A stretch of 26,662 bases of DNA from a virus, in IMG/VR virus record IMGVR_UViG_3300035183_000161, positions 1 to 26,662 of that record; one strand, 5' to 3'. A program made the position numbers and the translations under genes. Below, in pieces: positions 11,707 to 19,060 of this stretch. Under the pieces are notes generated by a model, which was not told the DNA's origin, searched no databases, and was given only the letters and a program-made list of their open reading frames with translations. Position 1 is the stretch's first letter; each line of letters opens with the position of its first letter.

Positions 11707-13043
11707 CGCCACGGCTGCGGTCTGGGGTGACGACGAGGCTCTCGGCGGCCACTGCTCGCGGTCGTCCCGGAAGCATCTGGCCGTTGGCGATATCCAGCAA
11801 CGGGCGATACCTGCAAGGCGCCAATGGGCAGGCGTTCCTGATTCACGGAGATACTCCGTGGTCGATTGTAGTGCAGTTGACGAACGCTCAGATAGACACC
11901 TACTTTGCGGACCGCGCCGCCAAGGGCTTCACTGCCATCCTGTTCAACGCCATCGAGCACTACTTCTCCAGCCAGACGCCATTCTACAGAGACGTTAGTG
12001 GGAACGATCCGTTCGTCGGCATGACGCACAACAACGTGGACTTCACGCAGCCGGTGGAGGCGTACTGGCAGCGCGTCGATTACATCGTGCAGAAGGCCAA
12101 GGACAACGGCATCGTCTGCCTGATGTGCCCCGCCTACCTTGGCTTCGGGGGCGGCACGAACAGCGCAACCGACCAAGGGTGGGATTCTGCGGTAACGAAC
12201 GCATCGGCGGCGAACCTGCAGTCCTACGGACAGTGGCTGGCTAACAGGTATTCGTCCTACGGCAACGTGATCTGGGTGATGGGCGGCGACTACGCAGGCT
12301 CGACGAGCGTATCCAAGCAGTGGAACATCGCAATCGGCATCCGCAACGTCAACTCGGGCGCGATCATCACGGGGCACGCGGCACGGACGCAGGAGGCGTA
12401 TACGGCTTGGTCAGGCTTCACCGGTTGGAACCTGAACAACATCTACACGGATGGCGTCGAGTACACCTACGCGGCCACGGCGTACGGACGCTCAGGGCCG
12501 ATCCCGTTCTTCCTGATCGAGGGCTACTACGACGGGGAAACAGCGACCGCCGCCGACTGTAGGCGGCAGGTATATGCGACCATGCTGTCGGGCGGATGCG
12601 GGCATATGTATGGCAACAACCCGATCTGGGGGTTCGGCGAGCCTCATGCGAACGGCGGCGCGGGGGCTGCGTCCGCTCTCTCGACAGGACTGAACACGAC
12701 CGCCGCCCAGCAGATGGCGCACGTGAGGACGCTGTTCGACGCCTACCAGTGGTGGAAACTTCAGCCGAAGACTGATACCAGCCTTATCTCGTCGTCGCTC
12801 GGAAGCGGAACGGGCCGGGTGTGTCCGGCGCTGGCGAGCGACGGAAGCTTTGCGATGATCTGGGTGCCGTCGTCGCAGACGGTGACGCTCGTCAAGTCTG
12901 CGCTCACGCCGAACCCGATCCGCGTGCGGCTGTACGATCCAACGAACGGCACGTACACGGTGCACACGGCAAGCACCAGCAACACCGGAACGCTGAACGT
13001 CGCCACTGGCGGCGAGCGCATCGTCGTGGTGGATGCGGCATGA
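11703..13043 (+). CDS. Apiosidase-like glycoside hydrolase, likely virion-borne
   Basis: The 446-residue protein matches the outline of apiosidase-like / DUF4038 TIM-barrel enzymes (GH140-related). N-terminal region: SSNGRYLQGANGQAFLIHGD followed by TPW (about 31-53), the usual first strand. Catalytic acid candidate: D196 in NVIWVMGGDY. Nucleophile candidate: E273 in PFFLIEGYYDG. A C-terminal beta domain (about 360-446, with FAMIWVPSSQTVTL and RLYDPTNGTYT) corresponds to the small domain that usually follows. Residues 1-25 are arginine-rich and not part of the barrel; they may be a linker or an anchor. No signal peptide is seen, so secretion is unlikely and attachment to the virion is inferred from fibre-like neighbours. 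A substrate cannot be read from sequence; capsule or lipopolysaccharide glycans are plausible. Confidence 0.85.
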   Translation: MTPRLRSGVTTRLSAATARGRPGSIWPLAISSNGRYLQGANGQAFLIHGDTPWSIVVQLTNAQIDTYFADRAAKGFTAILFNAIEHYFSSQTPFYRDVSGNDPFVGMTHNNVDFTQPVEAYWQRVDYIVQKAKDNGIVCLMCPAYLGFGGGTNSATDQGWDSAVTNASAANLQSYGQWLANRYSSYGNVIWVMGGDYAGSTSVSKQWNIAIGIRNVNSGAIITGHAARTQEAYTAWSGFTGWNLNNIYTDGVEYTYAATAYGRSGPIPFFLIEGYYDGETATAADCRRQVYATMLSGGCGHMYGNNPIWGFGEPHANGGAGAASALSTGLNTTAAQQMAHVRTLFDAYQWWKLQPKTDTSLISSSLGSGTGRVCPALASDGSFAMIWVPSSQTVTLVKSALTPNPIRVRLYDPTNGTYTVHTASTSNTGTLNVATGGERIVVVDAA

Positions 13044-13807
13044 CGACACACACTGACAACTTCAACCGGGCGAACGAAACTCCGCTGGCCGCTCCGTGGA
13101 GCACCTGCTTCGGCGGCGGTGCGCGGCTGGTTTCAAATGCCGTCACCAGCGTAGGCGGCACTGAATCTGGCAGCTACTACTCCGACACGTGGGGCGCAGA
13201 TCAGGAGTCGATGGCTACCGTCGGCAACCTGTCGCCTAACAACAACTATGCGGAACTTCTTGTTCGGGCAGACGGAAGCGGGAACGCATTCGCGCTGACT
13301 ACCGACGGACAGTCCGGGCTGGGACACACAGAGTTCGCACGGTGGAATGCCGGAACGTACACAGCCCTCGGTGGAATTGCGACGACCTTCGCCAACGGCG
13401 ACAAGATGCGCCTCACTGTCAGCGGGTCGTCTGGCTCGATCACGCTGACCGCATACAAGGACTCAGGCAGCGGGTGGGTGCAGGTCGGCCAGATCACAGG
13501 CCAGACCGGGCCAAACAGCGGAGCGCCGGGCGTCGCAGCTTACGGGTTGGCGACAATCGATGACTGGACCGGCACGGATGGCGCGGCCTCCACGACGCTC
13601 GACCAGAAGGTCTACCGCTACTTCAACGACGACGGCAGCGAGAGCGGGAGCACGCCGATGGCTGGGCAGAACGTGGACGTGACGGTAGCGCCCGGAGGCG
13701 TCTTCCGCATCCGCTTCGGTATCAAAGCGACCGGCGACCCGACAGGAAAGCAGTTCCGCCTCGAATATGACACCGTAGGCGGATCGAACTGGAAACAGGT
13801 GCCCTGA
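13040..13807 (+). CDS. Jelly-roll (LamG/ConA-like) virion protein
   Basis: The 255-residue protein opens with DNFNRANETPLAAPWST (6-22), the common start of concanavalin-like glucanase/lectin domains in phage and bacterial proteins. About residues 25-185 continue as alternating beta strands (MRLTVSGSSGSITLTAYKD). A second small domain, about 193-255, contains FNDDGSESGST and FRIRFGIKATGD, a pattern often appended to phage fibre proteins. It probably binds sugars or supports fibres. The start at 13040 is preferred since it overlaps the glycosidase stop (ATGA); the open frame upstream is a shadow of that gene. It overlaps the next start (TGATG). Confidence 0.75.
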   Translation: MTTHTDNFNRANETPLAAPWSTCFGGGARLVSNAVTSVGGTESGSYYSDTWGADQESMATVGNLSPNNNYAELLVRADGSGNAFALTTDGQSGLGHTEFARWNAGTYTALGGIATTFANGDKMRLTVSGSSGSITLTAYKDSGSGWVQVGQITGQTGPNSGAPGVAAYGLATIDDWTGTDGAASTTLDQKVYRYFNDDGSESGSTPMAGQNVDVTVAPGGVFRIRFGIKATGDPTGKQFRLEYDTVGGSNWKQVP

Positions 13808-14790
13808 TGTTCCATACCGTTTCACGGGTAGCAGAAAGCTCGACCAGTACCGGAACCGGCGACTTCACGCTCGCTGGCGCGCTGGCTGGACACATCCGCG
13901 CGAACCAGATTCCGAACATCGCAATCAACGACTTCTTCGACTACCTGATCGAGTCGGTCGATGCGAACGGTGTGCCGAATGGAGATTGGGAAGTCGGCAT
14001 CGGCACATACAGCGCGGCGAACACGCTCAACCGCACCATCGTCACCGAGTCGAGCAACGGTGGTTCGCTTGTCAACTTCGGCTCTGGCACGAAGTACGTC
14101 TACCTGAGCCCGATCTCATTGCGGTTCGGACTGAACAGAAGCCGGTGGGCGTTCTACGAGACGGATTTCCTCGGTCCGGCAGGCGCGGCGACGCTCGAGG
14201 CGGCGTCGATGATCTGGGACGTGGCGCTCCTAAGCTCCGGCACGCAGGCAAAAGTGGCGGGAACGGCTGGACACCCCGGACAGTGGAGACCTTCGTCTTC
14301 CACGACCGCCAACAGCGGCGCATACGTGATGAGCGACACGACCGCATTCGTGATCGAGGGCGGAGAGGTCGGCGAGTTCATCATCAACCCGCAAACGAAC
14401 ACAGGCACGACGATCCGTGCCGGGCACCACAACGCGACAACCGCGACCGCCCCGACCAACGGTGTTTTCTTCGAGATCGTTGCTGGAGCGGTTGTGGGAA
14501 TCTGCCGCAACGCTGGCACCCAGACAGCTACAGCGACGCTCGCAACGCTGTCGACGGCAACGTGGTACCGGCTGCGGTATCGAATCAACCTTGCCAAGAC
14601 GGAAGCCCTGTTCCAAGTCTTCAGCGAGACCGGGACTCTACTTGGCTCCGGCACGGTGACCTCGAACATACCGGCGGCTACGAGCACAATGGGTCACGGG
14701 CTGATCGCCACGAACAGCGGCACGACCGCCGTTGCGCTCGTGATCGTGGACTACATGTCGCTTGCGTCGCTCCGCCGACTGACGAGGTAG
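13807..14790 (+). CDS. Fibre-like virion protein
   Basis: The 327-residue protein is in two parts. Residues 1-105 match the N-terminal module seen in many phage fibre and appendage proteins: RVAESSTSTGTGDFTLAGAL (7-26), then NGDWEVGIGTYS (58-69), then NTLNRTIVTESSNGGSLVNFG and KYVYLSP. From about 115 a jelly-roll-like domain follows (WAFYETDFLGPAG; GHPGQWRP; YRLRYRINLAKTEALFQVF). The layout suggests a particle-attached sugar- or receptor-binding protein. The start overlaps the preceding stop and the end is four bases before the next gene. No enzymatic residues are apparent. Confidence 0.75.
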   Translation: MFHTVSRVAESSTSTGTGDFTLAGALAGHIRANQIPNIAINDFFDYLIESVDANGVPNGDWEVGIGTYSAANTLNRTIVTESSNGGSLVNFGSGTKYVYLSPISLRFGLNRSRWAFYETDFLGPAGAATLEAASMIWDVALLSSGTQAKVAGTAGHPGQWRPSSSTTANSGAYVMSDTTAFVIEGGEVGEFIINPQTNTGTTIRAGHHNATTATAPTNGVFFEIVAGAVVGICRNAGTQTATATLATLSTATWYRLRYRINLAKTEALFQVFSETGTLLGSGTVTSNIPAATSTMGHGLIATNSGTTAVALVIVDYMSLASLRRLTR

Positions 14791-14794
14791 CACG

Positions 14795-16039
14795 ATGCAG
14801 TGGCGCGTATACGGGCGGCTGCCGTATGCGCCCGGTCTCAAACGTCCCGGCCAAGCTGAGCCGGAGGTCCACCTCGTCGACTCGACGTTCATCGCCTCCG
14901 GCGCTGCGACGAGCACGACGCAGCGGCTGACAGGGCTCACCGGCACCTTCACCGCTGGCCGGATCAGCGACGACACGAACCCGCTGCCGTCGATCGACAT
15001 CGGTAACGACGGCAATACCGAGGTCGAGTTCTGCGTCAAGATCGCAGCCTCGGTAACCAACGGCACCCAGTTCAAGTTCCGCATCACTGCCAACGGGACG
15101 CCGCTTGATACCTACACGGTCACGCCGGTCGTCACGGTCGGCACGCCTGCACCTCCGGCGCCTCCGGAGGGATTGAGGGCGACCCCGCTTGCGCCCGACC
15201 CTGACCTCGAATACGCGGCGAGGGAGTGGCGGCAGCCTGATGTTGCGCCATTTGCTGCGCTGCTTCAGCCGACTAATGTCAGCGGCTCGCTGGCGTCGAC
15301 GTTGGACGGTGCAACACTAGGTGCCAATGGGGCGGTTAATAACAGTGGGGCACTATCATCTGTACTGGATGGCGCGACGCTGTCATCCTCCGGTGCAGTA
15401 AACAACCGTGGGACACTGTCATCGTCTGTGGCAGATGCCGTCATGTCTGCCGCTGGCGGAACTGCCTATGTCGGGTCGTTCTCTTCTGCGCTTGATAACA
15501 TCACACTCGCTGTGTCAGGCGTAGTGAACGACAGTGGAACGTTCTCTGGTTTGACTGATGGCGCACAAATGTCGGCGTCCGGCGTAGTTGGAAGCGGAGC
15601 AGTTTTCGGGTCGCTGTCGTCTGATCTGCAGGACTTGGTGGCGTCATTCTCTGGCGTAGTAAATAACCGTGGCGTGCTGTCTGGCGCGACCGCCGATGCG
15701 GCCATGTATGCCGCCGGGGTAGTCGACAACAGGGGTTCACTGTCTGTACAGGTTGTGTCTGCCTCACTGTCAGCCACCGGTGTGGTGGACAACCGTGGGA
15801 CGCTGTCGTCACAGGTGTCCTCGACGATGTCCTCCTCAGGGCTTGTCGCAGTGATTGGCACCCTGTCGATGCAGCTTGATGACGCCACGATGTCTGCCTC
15901 CGGCACCGTCAGTCAGAACGTGAGCGGAACATTTTCCGCGCAAGTTCAGGATGCAGTCATGCTTGCGACAGGTACTGCAGGCGGATCGGTAACTCAATCT
16001 TCCGATTGGATGATTCAATGGAGACGCCGCAGGTATTAG
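14795..16039 (+). CDS. Repeat-containing fibre-like protein
   Basis: The 414-residue protein has a non-repeat N-terminal domain (about 1-160), including a strand-rich stretch ending in VTPVVTVGTPAPPAPPEG, a proline linker, and a domain pattern similar to the end of the 13040 gene (EVEFCVKIAASVTNGTQFKFRI). Residues 164-397 consist of eleven imperfect repeats of about 21 residues, of the type G-[ST]-[LF]-S-x5-[DA]-x-x-[ML]-x-[AS]-x-G-x-V-x-N-[NR]. This is a beta-solenoid-like or stacked-strand rod. The last residues are basic and aromatic (WMIQWRRRRY). It is probably a virion fibre, and no family name is assigned. Confidence 0.75.
   Translation: MQWRVYGRLPYAPGLKRPGQAEPEVHLVDSTFIASGAATSTTQRLTGLTGTFTAGRISDDTNPLPSIDIGNDGNTEVEFCVKIAASVTNGTQFKFRITANGTPLDTYTVTPVVTVGTPAPPAPPEGLRATPLAPDPDLEYAAREWRQPDVAPFAALLQPTNVSGSLASTLDGATLGANGAVNNSGALSSVLDGATLSSSGAVNNRGTLSSSVADAVMSAAGGTAYVGSFSSALDNITLAVSGVVNDSGTFSGLTDGAQMSASGVVGSGAVFGSLSSDLQDLVASFSGVVNNRGVLSGATADAAMYAAGVVDNRGSLSVQVVSASLSATGVVDNRGTLSSQVSSTMSSSGLVAVIGTLSMQLDDATMSASGTVSQNVSGTFSAQVQDAVMLATGTAGGSVTQSSDWMIQWRRRRY
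15284..15985 (+). repeat. Eleven degenerate 63-bp coding repeats
   Basis: Repeat units begin at residues 164, 185, 206, 227, 248, 272, 293, 314, 335, 355 and 378 of the fibre-like protein, with spacing of 20-24 and mostly 21 residues. DNA similarity is highest in the VNNRG-type part (e.g. AACCGTGGGAC near 15406 and 15791), pointing to duplication followed by divergence. Confidence 0.8.
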
Positions 16040-16042
16040 GCG

Positions 16043-16051
16043 TGCTATAGT
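16043..16051 (+). promoter_or_regulatory. Extended -10 promoter candidate ahead of capsid genes
   Basis: TGCTATAGT gives a TGn motif plus a five-of-six -10 box (TATAGT, 16046-16051). No good -35 box stands 16-18 bases upstream. It lies in the 87-base gap between the fibre-like gene and the capsid module, where a promoter would make sense. A phage-RNA-polymerase type of site is also possible, since CTATAG is part of such promoters, but nothing else supports this. Confidence 0.4.
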
Positions 16052-16086
16052 CTCCGCCGGAACAATCTGGAATTTCTATGGTCAGA

Positions 16087-16106
16087 GGCGCAGGGGTTAG
16101 TGCGCC
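16087..16106 (+). other. Stem-loop in leader before capsid module
   Basis: GGCGCA (16087-16092) pairs perfectly with TGCGCC (16101-16106) around an eight-base loop, 21 bases before the start at 16127. A TTTT follows nine bases later, too weak for a confident terminator. It may be a leader structure, an RNase site or a weak terminator of the upstream operon. Confidence 0.4.
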
Positions 16107-16126
16107 CACACATTTTGGGGGACAGT

Positions 16127-16375
16127 TTGTCGATCGAGTTATTCACGGCGACCGACTTCCAGTCGTCAACTTGGGTGAAGCTCAGGAAGCTCATGGAGGA
16201 GCGGCTGCAGCTTCACCGTGAGATGAACGACGAACCAATCCCCGAGAGCGATACATCACTCCTTCGAGGGCGTATCGCCGAGTTGAGGTTTCTGCTTGCG
16301 CTTCCCGAGTACGTTACTCGTGCTAGGGAGGCCCAAGTAACAATCGAACCGGGTGACATCTCTTCGATGTATTGA
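16127..16375 (+). CDS. Small capsid-module protein, TTG start
   Basis: The 82-residue product starts at TTG 16127, chosen because GGGGGA (16117-16122) stands just upstream; the open frame reaches back to GTG 16100, but that lies inside the stem-loop. It has helical, charged stretches (LRKLMEERLQLHREMNDEP; LRGRIAELRFLLALPE) with an N-terminal IELFTATDFQSSTWVKLR. From memory, small genes of this outline stand before scaffold genes in short-tailed phages. It may help head assembly, but this is inference from position. It is followed by the scaffold gene after 28 bases. Confidence 0.65.
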   Translation: MSIELFTATDFQSSTWVKLRKLMEERLQLHREMNDEPIPESDTSLLRGRIAELRFLLALPEYVTRAREAQVTIEPGDISSMY

Positions 16376-16403
16376 CCCCGTTCGGTAACCACACGGAGCA
16401 CGT

Positions 16404-17249
16404 ATGGCCGTTGAGCCGAACAACCAAGAGGAACTGACACCGGAGCAGATCTGGCGTGAGCTTGATGCAGAAGAGTCTGCCGGGAATAACCCGCCAGAGG
16501 AGCAGCAGGCGCACACTGAATCTGCTCAGAAGCATGAGGAGAAGGCTGAGGAGAAGGCGGCCCCAGTTCAAGCTCTCTCTGACCAAGAGAGGGAGATGCT
16601 GCGGCAGCTACCTGAGCTAATTCACCTCGTCAAGACGACCGTCGGGAGAGTAGGGTCCATCCAGTCTGAACTTCAGAAGATCGGGAAGGCTGCCGCCGCT
16701 CAGGCCGCAGACTCTCCGACCGAGAAGCAGATCGAGAGGGCGTCCGAGAGTCCCGAGGCGTGGAAAAAACTGAAGGAAGACTTCCCCGACTGGGCGGAAG
16801 GTGTCGAGGCATACGTCTCGTCACGAATTCCCAGTGGCACGGTACCTGACACGCAGAAGATCGTGTCTGAGGCTGTCGCCAAGGCGAGGGCAGAGATTGT
16901 TGCCCTACGCGAGAAGGAAGCCGAGGAGGAGTTGGACGACGTCAGGCCAGACTGGCGTAACGTCGTCAAGAGTGAGGACTTTGCGAAGTGGCTCTCGTCG
17001 CAGCCCGCTGACTACCAGCAGCGCGCCATGTCGACGTGGAGACCTTCGGCGGTTCTCCGGATCATCTCCGACTTTGAGAAGGCTTCGAAACCGAAGCCGC
17101 AGGATGGTACGCCGCAGAAGCGTCTTGCTTCGGCAGCTATCCCGAGCGGTACGTCCAACAAAGTCAACCTGACGAAGTCGCTCGACGAGATGACTCCACA
17201 GGAACTGTGGGCCTACTACGACGAGATGGACCGTCGCGGAAAGAGATAA
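16404..17249 (+). CDS. Scaffolding protein
   Basis: The 281-residue, highly charged helical protein lies directly before the major capsid gene. The N-terminal region is acidic (EELTPEQIWRELDAEES), residues about 30-60 are glutamate- and alanine-rich, 60-110 suggest a coiled coil (LSDQEREMLRQLPELIHLVKTTVGRVGSIQSEL), and 145-180 form another helix. The C-terminus is basic and helical (TPQELWAYYDEMDRRGKR), as expected for the segment that contacts coat protein. Composition, length and position all fit an internal scaffold that guides procapsid assembly and leaves before packaging. GGAG precedes the ATG. Confidence 0.85.
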   Translation: MAVEPNNQEELTPEQIWRELDAEESAGNNPPEEQQAHTESAQKHEEKAEEKAAPVQALSDQEREMLRQLPELIHLVKTTVGRVGSIQSELQKIGKAAAAQAADSPTEKQIERASESPEAWKKLKEDFPDWAEGVEAYVSSRIPSGTVPDTQKIVSEAVAKARAEIVALREKEAEEELDDVRPDWRNVVKSEDFAKWLSSQPADYQQRAMSTWRPSAVLRIISDFEKASKPKPQDGTPQKRLASAAIPSGTSNKVNLTKSLDEMTPQELWAYYDEMDRRGKR

Positions 17250-17263
17250 CGGAGTAACCTGAA

Positions 17264-18286
17264 ATGACCATGCAAACCTATTTTAGTCCTGCACCGCCAC
17301 GAGTACTTGTCCGTGCGGAGCGAGAACTTCTGAAGTCGGCTGAGCCGATCATGGCGCTGTCGTACTTCGGTGTCCAGAAGCAGCAGCCGAAGAACAGCAC
17401 CGACACGATTGTGTTCCGCCGGTACCTGCCGCTCGATGCGGCTGCCAACGGTGCGCCTGTTGTCGATGCGGCGAACTACCTGTTGGCCGAGGGCTTGACG
17501 CCGAATGCCAAGACTCTGACGCCGCAGGACGTCCAAGTGACGCTGCAGCAGTATGGCGTCCTCATGAAGCTCACGAACAAGACGGAAGACCTGCACGAGG
17601 ACGATATTCCGTCCGAGATGATCAAGAAGGTCGGCGAACACATGGGTTCGCTGTCCGAGGTCATCAACTACGGCGTCGTCCGCTCCGGCACCAACGTGAT
17701 CACGGCAAGTGGTGGTGCTCGCAACACCATCAACACCCCGATCACGCTGAACCTGCTGCGGAAGGCTGACCGGCAGCTTCAGGCTGCCCACGCCCGCGAG
17801 GTCACGCAGCGGCTCGCCGCCGGTGTCAACTTCGGTACGGAGCCGGTTGCGCCGTCGTATCTGGTGTTCGCACATACGGACGTCATCGCCGACATCCGCA
17901 ACATCGCTGGCTTCACCCCGGTCGAGGAGTACGGCTCCTTCAAACCGGTGCATGACCGCGAAGTTGGGAAGATCGAGTGCTTCCGCGTCATCTCGTCGCC
18001 CTACTTCCGCCCGTTCGCCAACGCTGGTTCGTCCACGCTGAACGGCATGATCGGCGGTACCGCCGTCGACGTCTACCCGGTCATCGTGGTCGGCGAGGAT
18101 GCGTGGGGTCAGGTTGCCCTGAAGGGTCAGGGTGCCGTCAGGCCGACGTACCTTCCGGCGAAGATCAAGAACCACGCGAACCCGATGGGCATGTTCGGCT
18201 ACGTCGGTGCCGACTTCTGGAAGGCGGCTGTCCGGCTCAACGAGTCGTGGATGGTCCGTATCGAAGTTGGTGCGACCAACCTGTAA
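17264..18286 (+). CDS. Major capsid protein, N4-gp56 family
   Basis: The 340-residue coat protein shows the outline of the N4-gp56 family (HK97 fold): VLVRAERELLKSAEPIMALSYF near 14-35, FGVQKQQPKNSTDTIVFRRY (35-54), LLAEGLTPNAKTLTPQDVQVTLQQYG (73-98) and, late in the chain, VFAHTDVIADIRNIAGFTPVEEYG. Four hundred or so copies would form the icosahedral shell. The ATG at 17264 is chosen because GGAG (17251-17254) stands nine bases upstream; the second Met at 17270 is too far from it. The gene is followed by a strong hairpin and probably has a more abundant message than its neighbours. Confidence 0.93.
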   Translation: MTMQTYFSPAPPRVLVRAERELLKSAEPIMALSYFGVQKQQPKNSTDTIVFRRYLPLDAAANGAPVVDAANYLLAEGLTPNAKTLTPQDVQVTLQQYGVLMKLTNKTEDLHEDDIPSEMIKKVGEHMGSLSEVINYGVVRSGTNVITASGGARNTINTPITLNLLRKADRQLQAAHAREVTQRLAAGVNFGTEPVAPSYLVFAHTDVIADIRNIAGFTPVEEYGSFKPVHDREVGKIECFRVISSPYFRPFANAGSSTLNGMIGGTAVDVYPVIVVGEDAWGQVALKGQGAVRPTYLPAKIKNHANPMGMFGYVGADFWKAAVRLNESWMVRIEVGATNL

Positions 18287-18292
18287 CCTGAG

Positions 18293-18313
18293 TGTGGGGG
18301 CCTAGCCCCCACA
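18293..18313 (+). other. Stem-loop after major capsid gene
   Basis: Perfect 8-bp stem TGTGGGGG (18293-18300) with CCCCCACA (18306-18313) and a five-base loop CCTAG. No U-tract follows, so it is more likely a 3-prime stabiliser, an RNA-processing site or a pause site than a full terminator. It sits 7 bases after the capsid stop and 15 before the next start. Confidence 0.7.
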
Positions 18314-18328
18314 TAAACGGAGGAACAC

Positions 18329-18544
18329 ATGCCGTACAAGCAAGTACTCAACAGCACCCGGGCCTTCACGGCGTCCGAGGTCCACCTCCTGATTCAGGAG
18401 AACGACTCACTCCGCGCCGAGTTGGACGACATCCGCACCAAGTTTGGCCAACTTCTGGCGAAGCTCGATGCGGACGCCGGGGTCACTGACACCAACTATG
18501 CGTCGCTGCTCGCCCTTGCGCCTGCGCGATTCACCGCAACCTGA
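18329..18544 (+). CDS. Small protein after capsid gene, 71 residues
   Basis: A helical 71-residue product with an N-terminal SEVHLLIQENDSLRAELDDIRTKFGQLLAKLDADAG (about 16-51) that should form a coiled coil, and a short C-terminal tail (ALAPARFTAT). GGAGGA at 18319-18324 stands just before the ATG. Position directly after the coat gene and before another structural gene suggests a capsid-associated protein, but no family is recognised. Confidence 0.75.
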   Translation: MPYKQVLNSTRAFTASEVHLLIQENDSLRAELDDIRTKFGQLLAKLDADAGVTDTNYASLLALAPARFTAT

Positions 18545-18558
18545 TCGGAGACAATGAA

Positions 18559-19002
18559 ATGAGCTACAACCTGCAAGACAACTCTGGCGTCAGCGGCTGC
18601 TTCTCGAAGGCTGGCCTGACCATCGCCACCACGACGTCTGCGTACCGCATCGTCAACGCCACAACGTACGCGATCAACGGGAAGCTGTATTCGAAGGCGG
18701 CGACGGACAACATCGCCTTCTCGGCGTGGAGCGGCTCCCTGACGAACCTCTCTGCCGGTCAAGCGTGCGCGCTCCTCGTGCTCCTTGACTCGTCTGGCAC
18801 CGCCAAGGTCGCTCAGGGCGACATCCGCGCTGCCGGTGAGGCGTGCCCGGTGCCGACGGTCCCGAACGGTTACGCCACCATTGGCGCGATCAAGATCGTT
18901 GCCAACACGGTCGGCTTCACGTTCGGTACGACGGCCCTGAACGCATCCGGTATCACGACCACCTACACCGACCTCGCCAGCCACCCGGGCGAGGCTCTCT
19001 GA
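18559..19002 (+). CDS. Virion structural protein, possible decoration protein
   Basis: The 147-residue, beta-rich product is small, neutral and rich in A, S, T and G (TIATTTSAYRIVNATTYAINGKLYSKA; LNASGITTTYTDLASHPGEAL). It has four cysteines. It is the last gene of the capsid block and is followed by a strong terminator, placing it with the coat protein in the highly expressed group. A role as head decoration or vertex protein is plausible, but no family is recognised with certainty. Confidence 0.7.
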   Translation: MSYNLQDNSGVSGCFSKAGLTIATTTSAYRIVNATTYAINGKLYSKAATDNIAFSAWSGSLTNLSAGQACALLVLLDSSGTAKVAQGDIRAAGEACPVPTVPNGYATIGAIKIVANTVGFTFGTTALNASGITTTYTDLASHPGEAL

Positions 19003-19017
19003 CCGGTGTAGTCCCAA

Positions 19018-19048
19018 AGGGGGGCACGAGTGTGTCCCCCTCTTTTTT
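19018..19048 (+). terminator. Rho-independent terminator after capsid block
   Basis: A 10-bp stem (AGGGGGGCAC, 19018-19027, with GTGTCCCCCT, 19032-19041; one G-U pair) and a GAGT loop are followed by CTTTTTT. The next gene starts only 12 bases later, so tail genes need read-through or a promoter I cannot see. Confidence 0.9.
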
Positions 19049-19060
19049 CATGGAGCATAT

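Noticed and set aside
10744-11712. 322-residue open frame on the minus strand
   Set aside because: It lies opposite two coherent plus-strand genes, has a low-complexity arginine-rich product, and has no ribosome-binding site; long antisense frames are expected in GC-rich coding DNA.
11640-12377. 245-residue open frame on the minus strand
   Set aside because: It is antisense to the glycosidase-like gene, whose motifs are clear on the plus strand.
13986-14930. 314-residue plus-strand frame
   Set aside because: It overlaps the fibre-like gene almost completely in another frame, with a composition (H, R, D-rich) typical of out-of-frame reading of GC-rich genes.
16756-16768. Run of A as a possible -1 frameshift site in the scaffold gene
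   Set aside because: The codon phase (TGG AAA AAA CTG) does not give the X XXY YYZ arrangement, and no useful downstream frame is extended.
17216-18175. 319-residue open frame on the minus strand
   Set aside because: It is antisense to the well-supported major capsid gene and its product is rich in R, D and V without any recognisable domain.
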